Origin: Pseudoalteromonas haloplanktis ATCC 14393
Lineage (GTDB): Bacteria > Pseudomonadota > Gammaproteobacteria > Enterobacterales > Alteromonadaceae
Assembly (NCBI RefSeq): GCF_000238355.1
Contig: NZ_AHCA01000006.1
Coordinates: forward strand, 62,001-126,000
DNA length: 64,000 bases
Reading direction: 5' to 3'
Below the pieces are notes generated by a model that saw nothing but the letters and a program-made list of their open reading frames with translations, had not been told where the DNA came from and searched no databases. The translations under genes and the position numbers were made by a program. Below are positions 7,833 to 16,985 of the stretch, piece by piece; positions within the stretch are counted from its first letter, which is position 1; every line of letters begins with the position of its first letter.

Positions 7833-9388
7833 TATGTATGCTCCAGAGGAAGCGAGATAGAAAAAACAGCGCCTTGGCCTTGTGTTGAAGTAACACCGAT
7901 TGTGCCATCATGGGCCTCAATAATGGCTTTGGCGATTGGTAGCCCAAGCCCTAAGCCTTCACTGTGCTTACTAAAGCGAACAAAGCGCTCAAAAATATTG
8001 TCAACTTCAGCTGCTGAGATCCCTTCACCATAATCCTTAATTGCAATAGTGAGCATTGAGCTTATTTTAGTTAGTGTAATTTCGATCGGTTGGGCTGATT
8101 TTGAGTACTTGATTGCGTTATCAAATAAAATAGCCAGCACTTGTTGGATCCGTTGTGTATCAATGGTTATAAACAGTTCTCTTAAACTAGCATCAGCATC
8201 GAAGGTAATTGTTCGGGTTAGATTGAGTTTCTGCCATTTGTTAACTTCTGATTCGACTAACCGCACAATCTGTGTAGGGGCAACTTCTAAATTTATTTGA
8301 TTCATTTCTGCTCGTGTTAATAGTAATAAATCATCCACTAAGCGGCTTAAGCTGAGGGCTTGCCCGAGTATCGATTTTAGTGTTTGATTAAAATCATCAA
8401 CCGACACTGACTGCATGCGCAGTGTTACTTGTGCTTCCCCGCGAATAATTGTTAATGGGGTGCGTAGTTCATGGGACACATCGGCAATAAATTGGCGGCG
8501 TCTTGAATCAATTTTAGTAAGCAATAGGTTGGCTTCTGTGAGCTCACTGGTGCGCTGTTGAACTTCAAGCTCTAATTGTTTTCTTGATTGTACTGCGTTT
8601 TTTTCATGTTCTTGTAGGCGTAGTGCCAGTTGGTTTATGGAGGTGGCGAGTTCTTCAAACTCATCATCCAAGGTGACTGAAATCGGTTTTTGGTAATGTC
8701 CTAATGCAATCGAGTTAGTTGCATTAGCGATTAGGATCAGAGGCTGATAGAGCTGATTAAATAACCAATAACAGCCATATAATATTAATGGAATAGAAAG
8801 CGCACCTAGGCCGATCGCAAACCATAATATTGTTGTGTTAAGCATTTCTATTTTGGCGTTGATTGCCGCAACAACTCGGGTTTGTCGTGCTACTGCTGAA
8901 TTTATAGCTTCTCTGAACTGGTCATCAATAGTGACCTCAAGTAAGCGCTTTAATTGCGCTTGTTGATTCAAAGGGGCGGTATTACCGCTACTGACTACAG
9001 CTCTAAACTCAACGGTTATTTTATCAATGAGTCGTACCAGTTCATCAGTATCTTCAACGCTGCCTTTGGTAAAGGATAAGCCAAGTGCATTACGCTGCTC
9101 GATCTCTAGCTTTTTTATCTGACTGATTGACTGTTGGATCAGGTTTTGTTTTTGACGCACATAGGCTTGGTTAGCATTTTGGCCAAAGATAATTTCGTCG
9201 GTTAATTGTTTAAAAAGTCGGTAAGAGATGCTTGAGAGCTTTTCATGTTCGACCAATAATGACTGGGCAATATTGCTTTGTTGTAAGTTTTTGCGAGTTA
9301 AATGGGCGGAGATTGCGGTGCTCAGGAGCGCCAAAAATAAAATAAAAGCGGTGGTAAGACCAAAATAAAAAAGTTTGCGCTTATACAT
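7832..9388 (-). CDS. Sensor histidine kinase
   Basis: The 518-residue inner-membrane kinase has a membrane segment at about residues 7-27, a periplasmic helical sensor of about 155 residues, a second membrane segment near 185-207, a HAMP linker and a coiled coil (about 210-290), then the H-box DVSHELRTPL carrying the phospho-His and an ATPase domain with the N-box LFDNAIKYS, DYGEGIS and GLGLGLPIAKA. It is upstream of and overlaps its response regulator. The sensor region resembles helical-bundle ligand domains, but the signal is unknown. Confidence 0.93.
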   Translation of the reverse strand: MYKRKLFYFGLTTAFILFLALLSTAISAHLTRKNLQQSNIAQSLLVEHEKLSSISYRLFKQLTDEIIFGQNANQAYVRQKQNLIQQSISQIKKLEIEQRNALGLSFTKGSVEDTDELVRLIDKITVEFRAVVSSGNTAPLNQQAQLKRLLEVTIDDQFREAINSAVARQTRVVAAINAKIEMLNTTILWFAIGLGALSIPLILYGCYWLFNQLYQPLILIANATNSIALGHYQKPISVTLDDEFEELATSINQLALRLQEHEKNAVQSRKQLELEVQQRTSELTEANLLLTKIDSRRRQFIADVSHELRTPLTIIRGEAQVTLRMQSVSVDDFNQTLKSILGQALSLSRLVDDLLLLTRAEMNQINLEVAPTQIVRLVESEVNKWQKLNLTRTITFDADASLRELFITIDTQRIQQVLAILFDNAIKYSKSAQPIEITLTKISSMLTIAIKDYGEGISAAEVDNIFERFVRFSKHSEGLGLGLPIAKAIIEAHDGTIGVTSTQGQGAVFSISLPLEHT

Positions 9389-9565
9389 AATTGCTTACTA
9401 GTTTGAGATATCCATTAAGGGTACATTGAAGACTTCTAGGAAGCAATAAAACCGGTATGAGGAACGTGTTTCAACTGCTTTGTTAATGTTAGAAAAGCTA
9501 TATCAGCTAAAGTGTTACCTGCTGATTATCGCTTTTTTAGGAGTCGTTACTTTTGGCTTTGCATA

Positions 9566-10906
9566 CTAAGTATCACTTTGGCGATCCTTAAAAAGATCGC
9601 CCTGCAGGGGGTTTTGATTGGGCGTGTCGTTATTTTCTTCGTATTCATCATCCACCTCATCAACCACCAGCATTTGATCATGAGCGGTGGTCTCTTCAAT
9701 TCGTGGGTCCATGGTCGCCGCTAGTGGAGAATTGGTAACGTCAGACGTACCGACCACGTAATCGCTCGGCTCAGGTTGTTCTACTTTTTGTTTTGAATTT
9801 ATGAAGGTAAGTAATAAATACATCAATACTGTTAATGTTGCTAGTGATGCATATAACGCTTGATGGCCAAAATAACTCATGATCTGTGCATTAGCGGTTG
9901 AGCCAAGTGCAGCGCCTGCTCCAAAAGCAACCAGTAATGCTGAAGAGACGCCTACGCGCTCTTCGTCTTCCACTCGGGAGTTGGCTAAAGCCGATGACAA
10001 TGGATATAACGTAAAAGCAAATAATCCGAACATAAACGTCAGCACAAAGGCAAGCGTTTGTGAAATTGGCAGTATAAATAAAGCAAGGCTGACCAAGCAG
10101 ATGGCGACAGCATTACTGCGCAGTAGTACACTGCGGCGAACTCTATCTGATAGCATGCCCATGGGCCATTGCGCTAATAAACCAGCTAAAATAGTGGCAG
10201 ACATAAAAATGGCGATTTCAGATGAGCTAAAGCCCGACAATTTAGCAAAGGTTGGCGCAAGACCGTAAAAACTACCATTAATAATGCCAGCAAAATGCAC
10301 TGCGGTCATAGACTGAGGTACTTTTTTAAAGTAATCAAACAAGCTTACTTGAATTGGCTTCAAGGGCTTTGGGTGAATTCTGCGGGTGATTGAAATTGGA
10401 ATTATACCAATAGCCAGTGCCATGCAGACTAAAAACAGTGGTGCATAGCCTAACTCAGGAAATTCAGCCAAAGCGAACTGGCCTAAAATAGTGCCTAAAT
10501 AGGAAGTGATCATATAAAAGGAGAACACCCGACCACGAGACTCAGGTGCTGCTTGTTCGTTAAGCCAGCTTTCTAGCACCATGTAATTACACATCATACC
10601 TAAACCCACGCAAAGCCTTAGGGCGAGCCAAATATAGATGTTATCGCTCACACCATGCGCCGCAACACACGCTATTACCGCGGCAGTACTAGCAGCAAAA
10701 GTACGTATATGGCCGACCGATTTGATAAGACGATAGCCAAGCTTAGCCCCTAATAATAAGCCGAGGTAGTAACATGAGGTCATCAAACCTATCCACAAGG
10801 TTGAGGTGCCATGCTGCCCTAAGTATAAAGCTAAATAGGTGGTAAGTAAGCTGGTGCCAATAATTAAGAAAAGGTTGGCAAAATATAACGAAAGAAATGA
10901 TTTCAT
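9566..10906 (-). CDS. MFS transporter, YcaD-like
   Basis: The 446-residue protein has twelve predicted membrane helices. The pattern of the YcaD branch of the major facilitator superfamily is visible: LYLGQHGTSTLWIGLMTSCYYLGLLLGAKLG near the N-terminus, and GRVFSFYMITSYLGTILGQF in the middle. The last about 65 residues form a hydrophilic acidic tail (VVDEVDDEYEENND) outside the membrane domain. The substrate of this branch is not established. The gene is monocistronic. About 175 bases separate its stop from the divergent kinase gene, without recognised elements. Confidence 0.85.
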   Translation of the reverse strand: MKSFLSLYFANLFLIIGTSLLTTYLALYLGQHGTSTLWIGLMTSCYYLGLLLGAKLGYRLIKSVGHIRTFAASTAAVIACVAAHGVSDNIYIWLALRLCVGLGMMCNYMVLESWLNEQAAPESRGRVFSFYMITSYLGTILGQFALAEFPELGYAPLFLVCMALAIGIIPISITRRIHPKPLKPIQVSLFDYFKKVPQSMTAVHFAGIINGSFYGLAPTFAKLSGFSSSEIAIFMSATILAGLLAQWPMGMLSDRVRRSVLLRSNAVAICLVSLALFILPISQTLAFVLTFMFGLFAFTLYPLSSALANSRVEDEERVGVSSALLVAFGAGAALGSTANAQIMSYFGHQALYASLATLTVLMYLLLTFINSKQKVEQPEPSDYVVGTSDVTNSPLAATMDPRIEETTAHDQMLVVDEVDDEYEENNDTPNQNPLQGDLFKDRQSDT

Positions 10907-11050
10907 TTATATACAAATTATAAGCTTGGACAACTAGATACTAGAATAATCAAGGGGGTTTTCCAAGTGCTTTACTCTGAATGTCTACAAATAGACAAAT
11001 AAACATTGAGCCATTACCATACAGGTAAATTTTAATACCTGAGTTAAATT

Positions 11051-11386
11051 ATGTCGTTACCTGCATGCCCGAAGTGTCAATCTGAATATGTATACCAAGA
11101 TCAAAGCTTACTAATTTGCCCTGAATGTGCTTATGAGTGGGATCCTGCCAGCGCCGCATTAGACGATGAAATTAATGTAAAAGACGCCAACGGCACGCTA
11201 TTAGCTGAAGGTGATAAAGTCACTGTCGTTAAAGATTTAAAAATTAAAGGCAGTTCGCAAGTCATAAAAATCGGCACTAAAGCGGTGATCCGCTGGATCA
11301 AAGATACAAAAGATCACCAACTTGATTGCAAAGTGGATGGGGTAGGGGAAATGATGGTAACAGCCAAGTTTGTGAAAAAGGCCTGA
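11051..11386 (+). CDS. yjdM: YjdM/PhnA family zinc-ribbon protein
   Basis: The 111-residue protein matches the YjdM family, formerly named PhnA. An N-terminal zinc ribbon holds two Cys pairs (CPKC and CPEC, about residues 6-27), and the C-terminal beta-rich domain carries [26 protein letters not shown]. Length equals that of E. coli YjdM. Despite the old name, a role in phosphonate breakdown is not supported for this family, and no phosphonate genes are nearby. It is a cytoplasmic single gene. Confidence 0.9.
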   Translation: MSLPACPKCQSEYVYQDQSLLICPECAYEWDPASAALDDEINVKDANGTLLAEGDKVTVVKDLKIKGSSQVIKIGTKAVIRWIKDTKDHQLDCKVDGVGEMMVTAKFVKKA

Positions 11387-11582
11387 TCAACTAAATAGCG
11401 CTAGTTAATTCTGCGTGTAGGTTTGTATATCTCAATACAGTAGACGTACTAATTGTCACAATGACAATTCAGTAAGGCAGATTCTATGCCTAGCTTAAGC
11501 ATCTCTGTATTTACCTTCAACTATAATTTGAACGATCGCTCAAGTTGTGCTTTAATCATTATTCAATTTTGAGGAGCCCAAC

Positions 11583-12260
11583 ATGATCAAATTTTATTTT
11601 CACCATACGCCTAACCCAATGAAAGTTGCACTTTTTCTTGAAGAAACAGGGTTACCATACGAACTTGTGCCAGTTGATACCTTAAAGGGTGAGCAGCATA
11701 CGCCAGAATTTAAAGCGATTAATCCGAATGCCAAGGCGCCAGCCATAATGGACGGCCAAACTCGAGTATTCGATTCAAACGCTATTTTAATGTACCTATC
11801 TGAAAAGTACGGCAAACTGGCGGGTAAAGCAGGAGATCGCGCTGAAATGCTGTCGTGGTTAATGTTTATCGCGTCAGGTTTGGGTCCCTACTCAGGGCAA
11901 TCAGTACACTTTAGACACGCGGCCCCAGAGAAACTCGATTACGCTATCAACCGTTATTTACGTGAGGCGCAACGTCATTATGAGGTATTAGACACTCACC
12001 TTGCAGGGCGTGAGTTTATCGTCGGTGATGAGTTTACAATTGCGGATGTATCTGCATGGGGCTGGATAGATAAAGCAACCGTTGTTTTAGGCGAAGAAGG
12101 GTTAGCGCCATATCCTAATTTACAACGCTGGTTCACACGTATTGATAGCCGCCCGGCAGTTGAACGTGCTCGTAAGGTGGGCACTGATATCAACTTTAAA
12201 AAAGAGTTTGATGAACAAGCGCGTCGTGCGTTTTTTCCTTCAAACTATCCAAAAGTTTAA
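11583..12260 (+). CDS. Glutathione S-transferase family protein
   Basis: The 225-residue cytoplasmic protein has a thioredoxin-like N-terminal domain (YFHHTPNPMKVALFLEETGLPYE) with the glutathione-binding DSNAILMYL segment (the usual ES/DS motif), and an all-helical C-terminal domain with the folding motif FTIADVSAWGWI. It most resembles bacterial GSTs related to YfcG/YghU. A good ribosome site (GAGGAGCC) precedes the ATG. It ends in front of a shared hairpin terminator with the convergent SulP gene. The substrate is unknown. Confidence 0.9.
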   Translation: MIKFYFHHTPNPMKVALFLEETGLPYELVPVDTLKGEQHTPEFKAINPNAKAPAIMDGQTRVFDSNAILMYLSEKYGKLAGKAGDRAEMLSWLMFIASGLGPYSGQSVHFRHAAPEKLDYAINRYLREAQRHYEVLDTHLAGREFIVGDEFTIADVSAWGWIDKATVVLGEEGLAPYPNLQRWFTRIDSRPAVERARKVGTDINFKKEFDEQARRAFFPSNYPKV

Positions 12261-12281
12261 TTTTGCGATCAGAGCATATAA

Positions 12282-12307
12282 AAATCAGGCCAGCAGCGGC
12301 CTGATTT
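12282..12307. terminator. Bidirectional hairpin terminator
   Basis: Perfect 10-base arms AAATCAGGCC and GGCCTGATTT around a 6-base loop lie between the convergent GST and SulP genes. Flanking A and T bases allow termination in both directions. Confidence 0.75.
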
Positions 12308-12330
12308 CGATATTAGATTTTTGCAAACTC

Positions 12331-14058
12331 CTACACTCCCTCATTATCAGCTGCTGCAAACTGACTTACTTCCTGTGAGGGCTGACTAACCCTGTTTTTT
12401 TGTAGCGCTACATATAGGTCTGAATGTACGTAGATACCTTCTTTACCAGATGTCATACCAGCAACGTCAAACCATGAAAGGAGCTGTCGTTTTCTACCGG
12501 CTATTTCTAATCGAATGTTACGCTTTTTAAATATCACGTCTAAATCGGCAAGCATCGCCATCACACTTAAATCTAAATGGGTAAAACAAGGCACAGCATC
12601 AATAATAACGCACTGAGTGTCGTCTTTTTGCCGTGCGTATTGCTCTAACAAGCGGCGTTTAAAGTAACCTGCATTAAAGTAAGTTAAGGGCGAATTGAAG
12701 CGATAAATAAATACACCTTGCACAGCTTTGGCTTTATCTGTGCTATCAAGGCTTCTTACTACCCCGTTGATATCAACACCTAATACAGTGTCGGTTGGTC
12801 GCATTACGGTACGAATGAACTGAAATAATCCCAATAGTACGGCCAGTGTGATGCCCGGTATAACGCCAATAAATAACACAGCAAGTAAAGTTGCCAGCGC
12901 AAGGTAAAAGGCGTGTTTATCTTTGCGTTTTAATTGCCATACTGCTTTTAAGTCTAATAAATGAATTGAAGCAATAATTAGTACTATGCCTAATGCGGCA
13001 CTGGGTATGAACTCCAGCGGTGCGGTTAAAAAGAGTGCAATGATGGCAATAATAGCGGCTGCGATGATTGAAACCAGCTGTGTTTTTCCGCCGCTAGCAT
13101 CGTTGACGGCAGTACGAGAGTCTGCACCGCTGACGGCAAAACCTTGTGATAATGCCGAGGCAAAGTTCGCAATACCTAAGGCTCTAAATTCTTTATCCGC
13201 ATCGATATCATAACCATTTTTGGCGGCAAAACTACGGGCAGTCAGCATCATGCTAACAAAGCTCACGATCGCTAAGTTCAGCGCTGGCACTACAAGCTCA
13301 CGAATAATACCAATATCATAAATGGGTGTATTAAATACTGGTAAACCACCAGTGACTGTGCCAATGGTATTGATTTCAAATTGTTTTAAATTAAAAAGCC
13401 AGACTAATATGGCAGCGAACGCGATGGCAAACATGGCAGCAGGCCAGGTTGGCTTTAGGCGCTTCATGGCAAAATAAGCAGCAAGAGTAAATAGAGCCAT
13501 TAACAGGGTGGGAATATGAGCTTGTGATAAATAAGTAGGTACTGCGGCTAAGCGTTCCAATAAATATTTTTCATCGAAGGTAAAGCCAATTACTTTTGAA
13601 AGTTGACTAACAATAATCGTGATAGCCACCCCGTTTAACAGACCCATTAGAATAGGTTTAGATAAAAAGTCAGCCAGTACACCTAATTTAAATTTGCTGG
13701 CAATTAAACACCAAAAGCCCGTCATAGCGGTCATAGTGACAACTAATTGCCAATGTTTGACCGTATCACCTGCGGCAAGTGGGGTGACTACTGCTGCAAT
13801 AACTGCGCAGGTTGCAGCATCTGGCCCAACAATGAGCTGTTTTGAGCTACCAAACAGGGCGTATAAGATCATGGGTAAGATACATGAATACAGACCAACG
13901 GCGGCATTTACACCAGTAAGTTGTGCGTAGGCGATTGCAACGGGCAAAGCAACAGCAGCAACAGACAGTGCAGCTCTGAAATCATCAGTAAACCACTTTC
14001 GTTCATAATGAAATAAAGTGTTTAAACCCGGCATAAAATCATACAAACGCGACAGCAC
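12331..14058 (-). CDS. SulP family anion transporter with STAS domain
   Basis: The 575-residue inner-membrane protein has the SulP transport core (about residues 15-410, 10-14 membrane segments; AYAQLTGVNAAVGLYSCILP and FGSSKQLIVGPDAATCAVIAA are typical) and a cytoplasmic STAS domain (about 435-555). The family moves sulfate, bicarbonate, chloride or dicarboxylates, often coupled to sodium or protons. The substrate cannot be fixed from sequence alone. Bicarbonate would fit the carbonic anhydrase 5 kb away, but there is no operon link. It is transcribed alone towards the GST gene. Confidence 0.9.
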   Translation of the reverse strand: MLSRLYDFMPGLNTLFHYERKWFTDDFRAALSVAAVALPVAIAYAQLTGVNAAVGLYSCILPMILYALFGSSKQLIVGPDAATCAVIAAVVTPLAAGDTVKHWQLVVTMTAMTGFWCLIASKFKLGVLADFLSKPILMGLLNGVAITIIVSQLSKVIGFTFDEKYLLERLAAVPTYLSQAHIPTLLMALFTLAAYFAMKRLKPTWPAAMFAIAFAAILVWLFNLKQFEINTIGTVTGGLPVFNTPIYDIGIIRELVVPALNLAIVSFVSMMLTARSFAAKNGYDIDADKEFRALGIANFASALSQGFAVSGADSRTAVNDASGGKTQLVSIIAAAIIAIIALFLTAPLEFIPSAALGIVLIIASIHLLDLKAVWQLKRKDKHAFYLALATLLAVLFIGVIPGITLAVLLGLFQFIRTVMRPTDTVLGVDINGVVRSLDSTDKAKAVQGVFIYRFNSPLTYFNAGYFKRRLLEQYARQKDDTQCVIIDAVPCFTHLDLSVMAMLADLDVIFKKRNIRLEIAGRKRQLLSWFDVAGMTSGKEGIYVHSDLYVALQKNRVSQPSQEVSQFAAADNEGV

Positions 14059-14123
14059 AACAGTTTCCTAGTTAATCGTAATTACACGTGGATAGTAAAT
14101 TTAATATTAGTGTATGTATACTC

Positions 14124-14165
14124 AAATTCCTCCCAAGATGCTGAATTCATATCTTGGGGGAATTT
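14124..14165 (-). terminator. Long hairpin after the TerB-like gene
   Basis: Arms of 16 and 15 bases (start AAATTCCTCCCAAGAT, end ATCTTGGGGGAATTT) pair with one bulge around an 11-base loop. It lies downstream of the TerB-like gene and upstream of the SulP start, and probably insulates the two. Confidence 0.55.
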
Positions 14166-14203
14166 GTTATTTTTTGAAACGCGCGGTAGAGAAGGACGAG
14201 TCG

Positions 14204-14860
14204 TTATTGAGCTGCTAATTGCAGGTGGATGCTGCTCACTAATTCGCTAGGTAAACACAGCTGATCAGCAAGTGCATCAAGATATTGTTGTGATATGGGC
14301 TGTTGTAAGTCAATTGCACTGGCACTTGCAGTGTATACTTCGATCCCCGTTTGTGCATTTGGCACAGCTTGCACAAGCTCCGAGAGTGTCATTGGCTTAC
14401 GTAGCTCATCAAACAGCATGGCTTTTTCTTGCATTGAAAGTGTCATACTCTCTACTTGAGCAAATATTTTTTGTCGCTCTGTCTCGTCGATATGGCCATC
14501 AGCATAAGCGGCGGCGATCATGGCACGCATTAAGATTAATTGACCCGAACCGCTTTCATCTTCCACGACTTGCGAGAAACACTGCTCTGGCATGGTCGCA
14601 GGTGTAAAATCAAAACGGTTCGTGTGCTTTGGTGTTGGCTGTTGGGTTGCTTTATGTTGCTCTGAATATTGTTTATAGGCTTTCCAAGCAAGGCCTCCTA
14701 CGGCAGCTAATGCACCGTATTTAATTGCTTTTTTACCGGTCTTCTTACTGCTTTTACCGCCCACTAGGCTTGTTAAGCCACCGCCAGCAACACCGCCTAA
14801 AAAGCCACTCAATGCACCTGATTTACTGAGGTTACCTACTAGTTTTTGTAAGTCTTTCAT
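14204..14860 (-). CDS. DUF533/YebE-like protein with TerB-like domain
   Basis: The 218-residue protein starts with a glycine-rich region (GFLGGVAGGGLTSLVGG) and one likely membrane segment (about 45-60), followed by a helical TerB-like domain (about 95-215) with AAYADGHIDETERQKIF, an acidic motif that may bind metal. This is the layout of YebE/DUF533 proteins, which are envelope-associated and whose function is not known. It is a single gene with a good ribosome site (AGGAGAAG) before the ATG. Confidence 0.82.
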   Translation of the reverse strand: MKDLQKLVGNLSKSGALSGFLGGVAGGGLTSLVGGKSSKKTGKKAIKYGALAAVGGLAWKAYKQYSEQHKATQQPTPKHTNRFDFTPATMPEQCFSQVVEDESGSGQLILMRAMIAAAYADGHIDETERQKIFAQVESMTLSMQEKAMLFDELRKPMTLSELVQAVPNAQTGIEVYTASASAIDLQQPISQQYLDALADQLCLPSELVSSIHLQLAAQ

Positions 14861-14947
14861 GGTCTTCTCCTAAATTAGTATCGATTTTAGGGTATATGCA
14901 ATTTGCCTAATTTAACACCATTTAATTGTTACAAAGCAATACCGACT

Positions 14948-15670
14948 TTAGCTGGCTTCGCGCGCAGTCTTGGTTAATTGAACGAGCGCTTTGCGTACCG
15001 CCATTGGGCTGTCGCACGGCTCATCAAATGCAATGTAATAGTTACGGTTTAGGCTTTGTAGGTAAAAGCCTTGCGGTAATAAACCACTCATAACTGGTGA
15101 TGCGTCATCAAGGTTACAGTGCTGTTTCAAAATCAGGCTCATGGCATCTTGGTGATCAGCATTCATGTGCTCAATCATGCTTTGCTCTTGTGACTCGTCC
15201 CATTGCTTACTTGGCTGTTGCCACTCGGTTTGTTCTAGCCAAAATATTTTGCCAAAACCACCAATGTAGCGCACCCGTATTGCATCTAATTGCCACAGAT
15301 TAAAGTCATGAGCATTGCGATAACTTTGTGCTTCAGGAAATAAGGTGACGTACTTATTAATCAGGACCTCGGCGTGCTCTTGGCTTACTAAGCTGCCATC
15401 ACCGACAATGGTTACTCGGCCATGTTCATTTTGATCGCCTCGTTCAGCGGCATCAAACACCGTTAGGCTCATACGTTTATCATGCAGTAGGTTTTTAGTA
15501 TGCTGCGCTATGTCACTAATAAAAAAGTAAATACGCCCTTGTTCATCACACATATAAGGGGTTACTGAGCCAAACGGGTAACCTCTTAAATTATGCGAGA
15601 GGGTAGACATAACACCACTACTTTTTTGAAACACTAACTTTTTGGCCTCATAAAGTGCTTGCTGTCTCAT
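14948..15670 (-). CDS. HugZ-like heme-utilisation protein
   Basis: The 240-residue protein has a split-barrel flavin/heme-binding domain of the pyridoxamine-phosphate-oxidase fold (about residues 1-155; STLSHNLRGYPFGSVTPYM, then RYIGGFGKIFWL) and a C-terminal DUF2470 domain (about 160-240; IEHMNADHQDAMSLIL). This two-domain order is that of HugZ/HutZ proteins, which bind and degrade heme in the cytoplasm. It stands alone rather than in a hut cluster, and is a second possible route of heme breakdown besides the heme oxygenase at 1.8-2.4 kb. A weak Fur-like sequence upstream was not convincing. Confidence 0.85.
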   Translation of the reverse strand: MRQQALYEAKKLVFQKSSGVMSTLSHNLRGYPFGSVTPYMCDEQGRIYFFISDIAQHTKNLLHDKRMSLTVFDAAERGDQNEHGRVTIVGDGSLVSQEHAEVLINKYVTLFPEAQSYRNAHDFNLWQLDAIRVRYIGGFGKIFWLEQTEWQQPSKQWDESQEQSMIEHMNADHQDAMSLILKQHCNLDDASPVMSGLLPQGFYLQSLNRNYYIAFDEPCDSPMAVRKALVQLTKTAREAS

Positions 15671-15920
15671 ACGTACTCCAGTTGTTTAATTACTTTTTAT
15701 TGCCGCTATTTTGCGTTTAAAGTCACTGTTTTGCAAATGATTCTTGTTTACGTGGCGGGGTTTGCATTATAGTAGCCGTATCCTTATTAAATTGCTGGGT
15801 ATGTTGTTAGACATAGGCTTTAATCTAAACTTTATCTAACAAAGTAGCATGCCTTTAATAAGTCGTTTTTATTAAGTAGTTTGTATTGGATAGTTTTTCT
15901 TAGATAGTAAAGGAGTTATC

Positions 15921-16985
15921 TTGAAAATTTTTATGTGTTGTTGGTTTGTTGGCTTAATGTTTTTTAACTCATTGGGCTTTGCGGCAGAAGCTGTGAATGT
16001 GGTAACACAGCAGGTTAAACAGCAGCAGTTGGTGCCAAAAATAACCCTTACGGGATCGTTAAAAGCACAGCGTCATGCTCAACTTTCAGTGCTTGCTGAT
16101 GGAGTAATTACTGAAATATATGCAGAAGCAGGGCAATACCTAAAACAGGGTGAGCCTCTACTGGCGTTAGATTCCGCGTTAATAAAAGCGCAATTACAAG
16201 CCAATGATGCTGATGTCGCGCGTGCGCAAGTGGCCGTTGATGACGCCAAGCGGCGTTTTGCTGAGGCACAGTCACTATCTAAGCAAAAACTGTTTGCGCA
16301 AACTGAGTTGGCAGATAGGCAAGCCGCTGTTAAAGGCGCGCAAGCAAGTTTACTCGAAGCACAAGCAAATCAAACTTATCAACAACAGCTTTTAAAACGC
16401 CACCAATTGGTTGCCCCCTTTAATGGGATCGTGGCTAAACGTATGGTGGATTTAGGTGAGTGGGTTACCCGCGGGCAAAGTGCCTTTGAATTAGTCAGTA
16501 ATGAATCGCTTTGGCTTGATCTATATATGCCACAAGAGCATTTCTCAGCGATAGATATTGAAACTGCCGTTGACGTATATTTAGCTTCACGTCCAGATCA
16601 GACGTTTAGTGCAAAAGTTATAGCGAAAGTGCCGGTCGTGAATACAACACACCGCAGCTTTTTACTGCGCTTAGCTATTACTAATTCAGCAGACTTACAA
16701 GTTGGGTTGTCGGCAACAGCAGAAATCGCATTAAAACCTAGTGCTAAAGCGAGCGTAGTGATTGAGCGAGATGCGTTGTTACGTCACCCTGATGGCGGGT
16801 TTAGCGTTTTTACAGTATTTGAAGATGTTGCCACAAGGCAAAGTGTTAAAGTGGGCTCACGTATGAATGGCCACGTTGAGATAACACAAGGCTTGAGTGC
16901 TGGACAGTGGGTGGTTACGCAAGGTAATGAACTGCTCCAAGATGGTCAAGCGGTTAAAGCAGTAACGCAAACGGGGGCTAAATAA
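15921..16985 (+). CDS. RND efflux periplasmic adaptor
   Basis: The 354-residue protein has a signal peptide (about 1-22), a lipoyl half-motif, an alpha-helical hairpin (about 75-145, heptad-rich), the second lipoyl half (APFNGIVAKRMVDLGEWV), a beta barrel and a membrane-proximal domain. It is the membrane-fusion subunit that links the inner-membrane RND pump to an outer-membrane channel. Its stop overlaps the pump start by one base (TAATG), so the two are translationally coupled. No TolC-like gene is adjacent, and no regulator gene lies upstream. Confidence 0.93.
   Translation: MKIFMCCWFVGLMFFNSLGFAAEAVNVVTQQVKQQQLVPKITLTGSLKAQRHAQLSVLADGVITEIYAEAGQYLKQGEPLLALDSALIKAQLQANDADVARAQVAVDDAKRRFAEAQSLSKQKLFAQTELADRQAAVKGAQASLLEAQANQTYQQQLLKRHQLVAPFNGIVAKRMVDLGEWVTRGQSAFELVSNESLWLDLYMPQEHFSAIDIETAVDVYLASRPDQTFSAKVIAKVPVVNTTHRSFLLRLAITNSADLQVGLSATAEIALKPSAKASVVIERDALLRHPDGGFSVFTVFEDVATRQSVKVGSRMNGHVEITQGLSAGQWVVTQGNELLQDGQAVKAVTQTGAK

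Noticed and set aside
15690-15790. Fur box upstream of the HugZ-like gene
   Set aside because: The best 19-base match agrees at about 11 positions, not above what AT-rich DNA gives.
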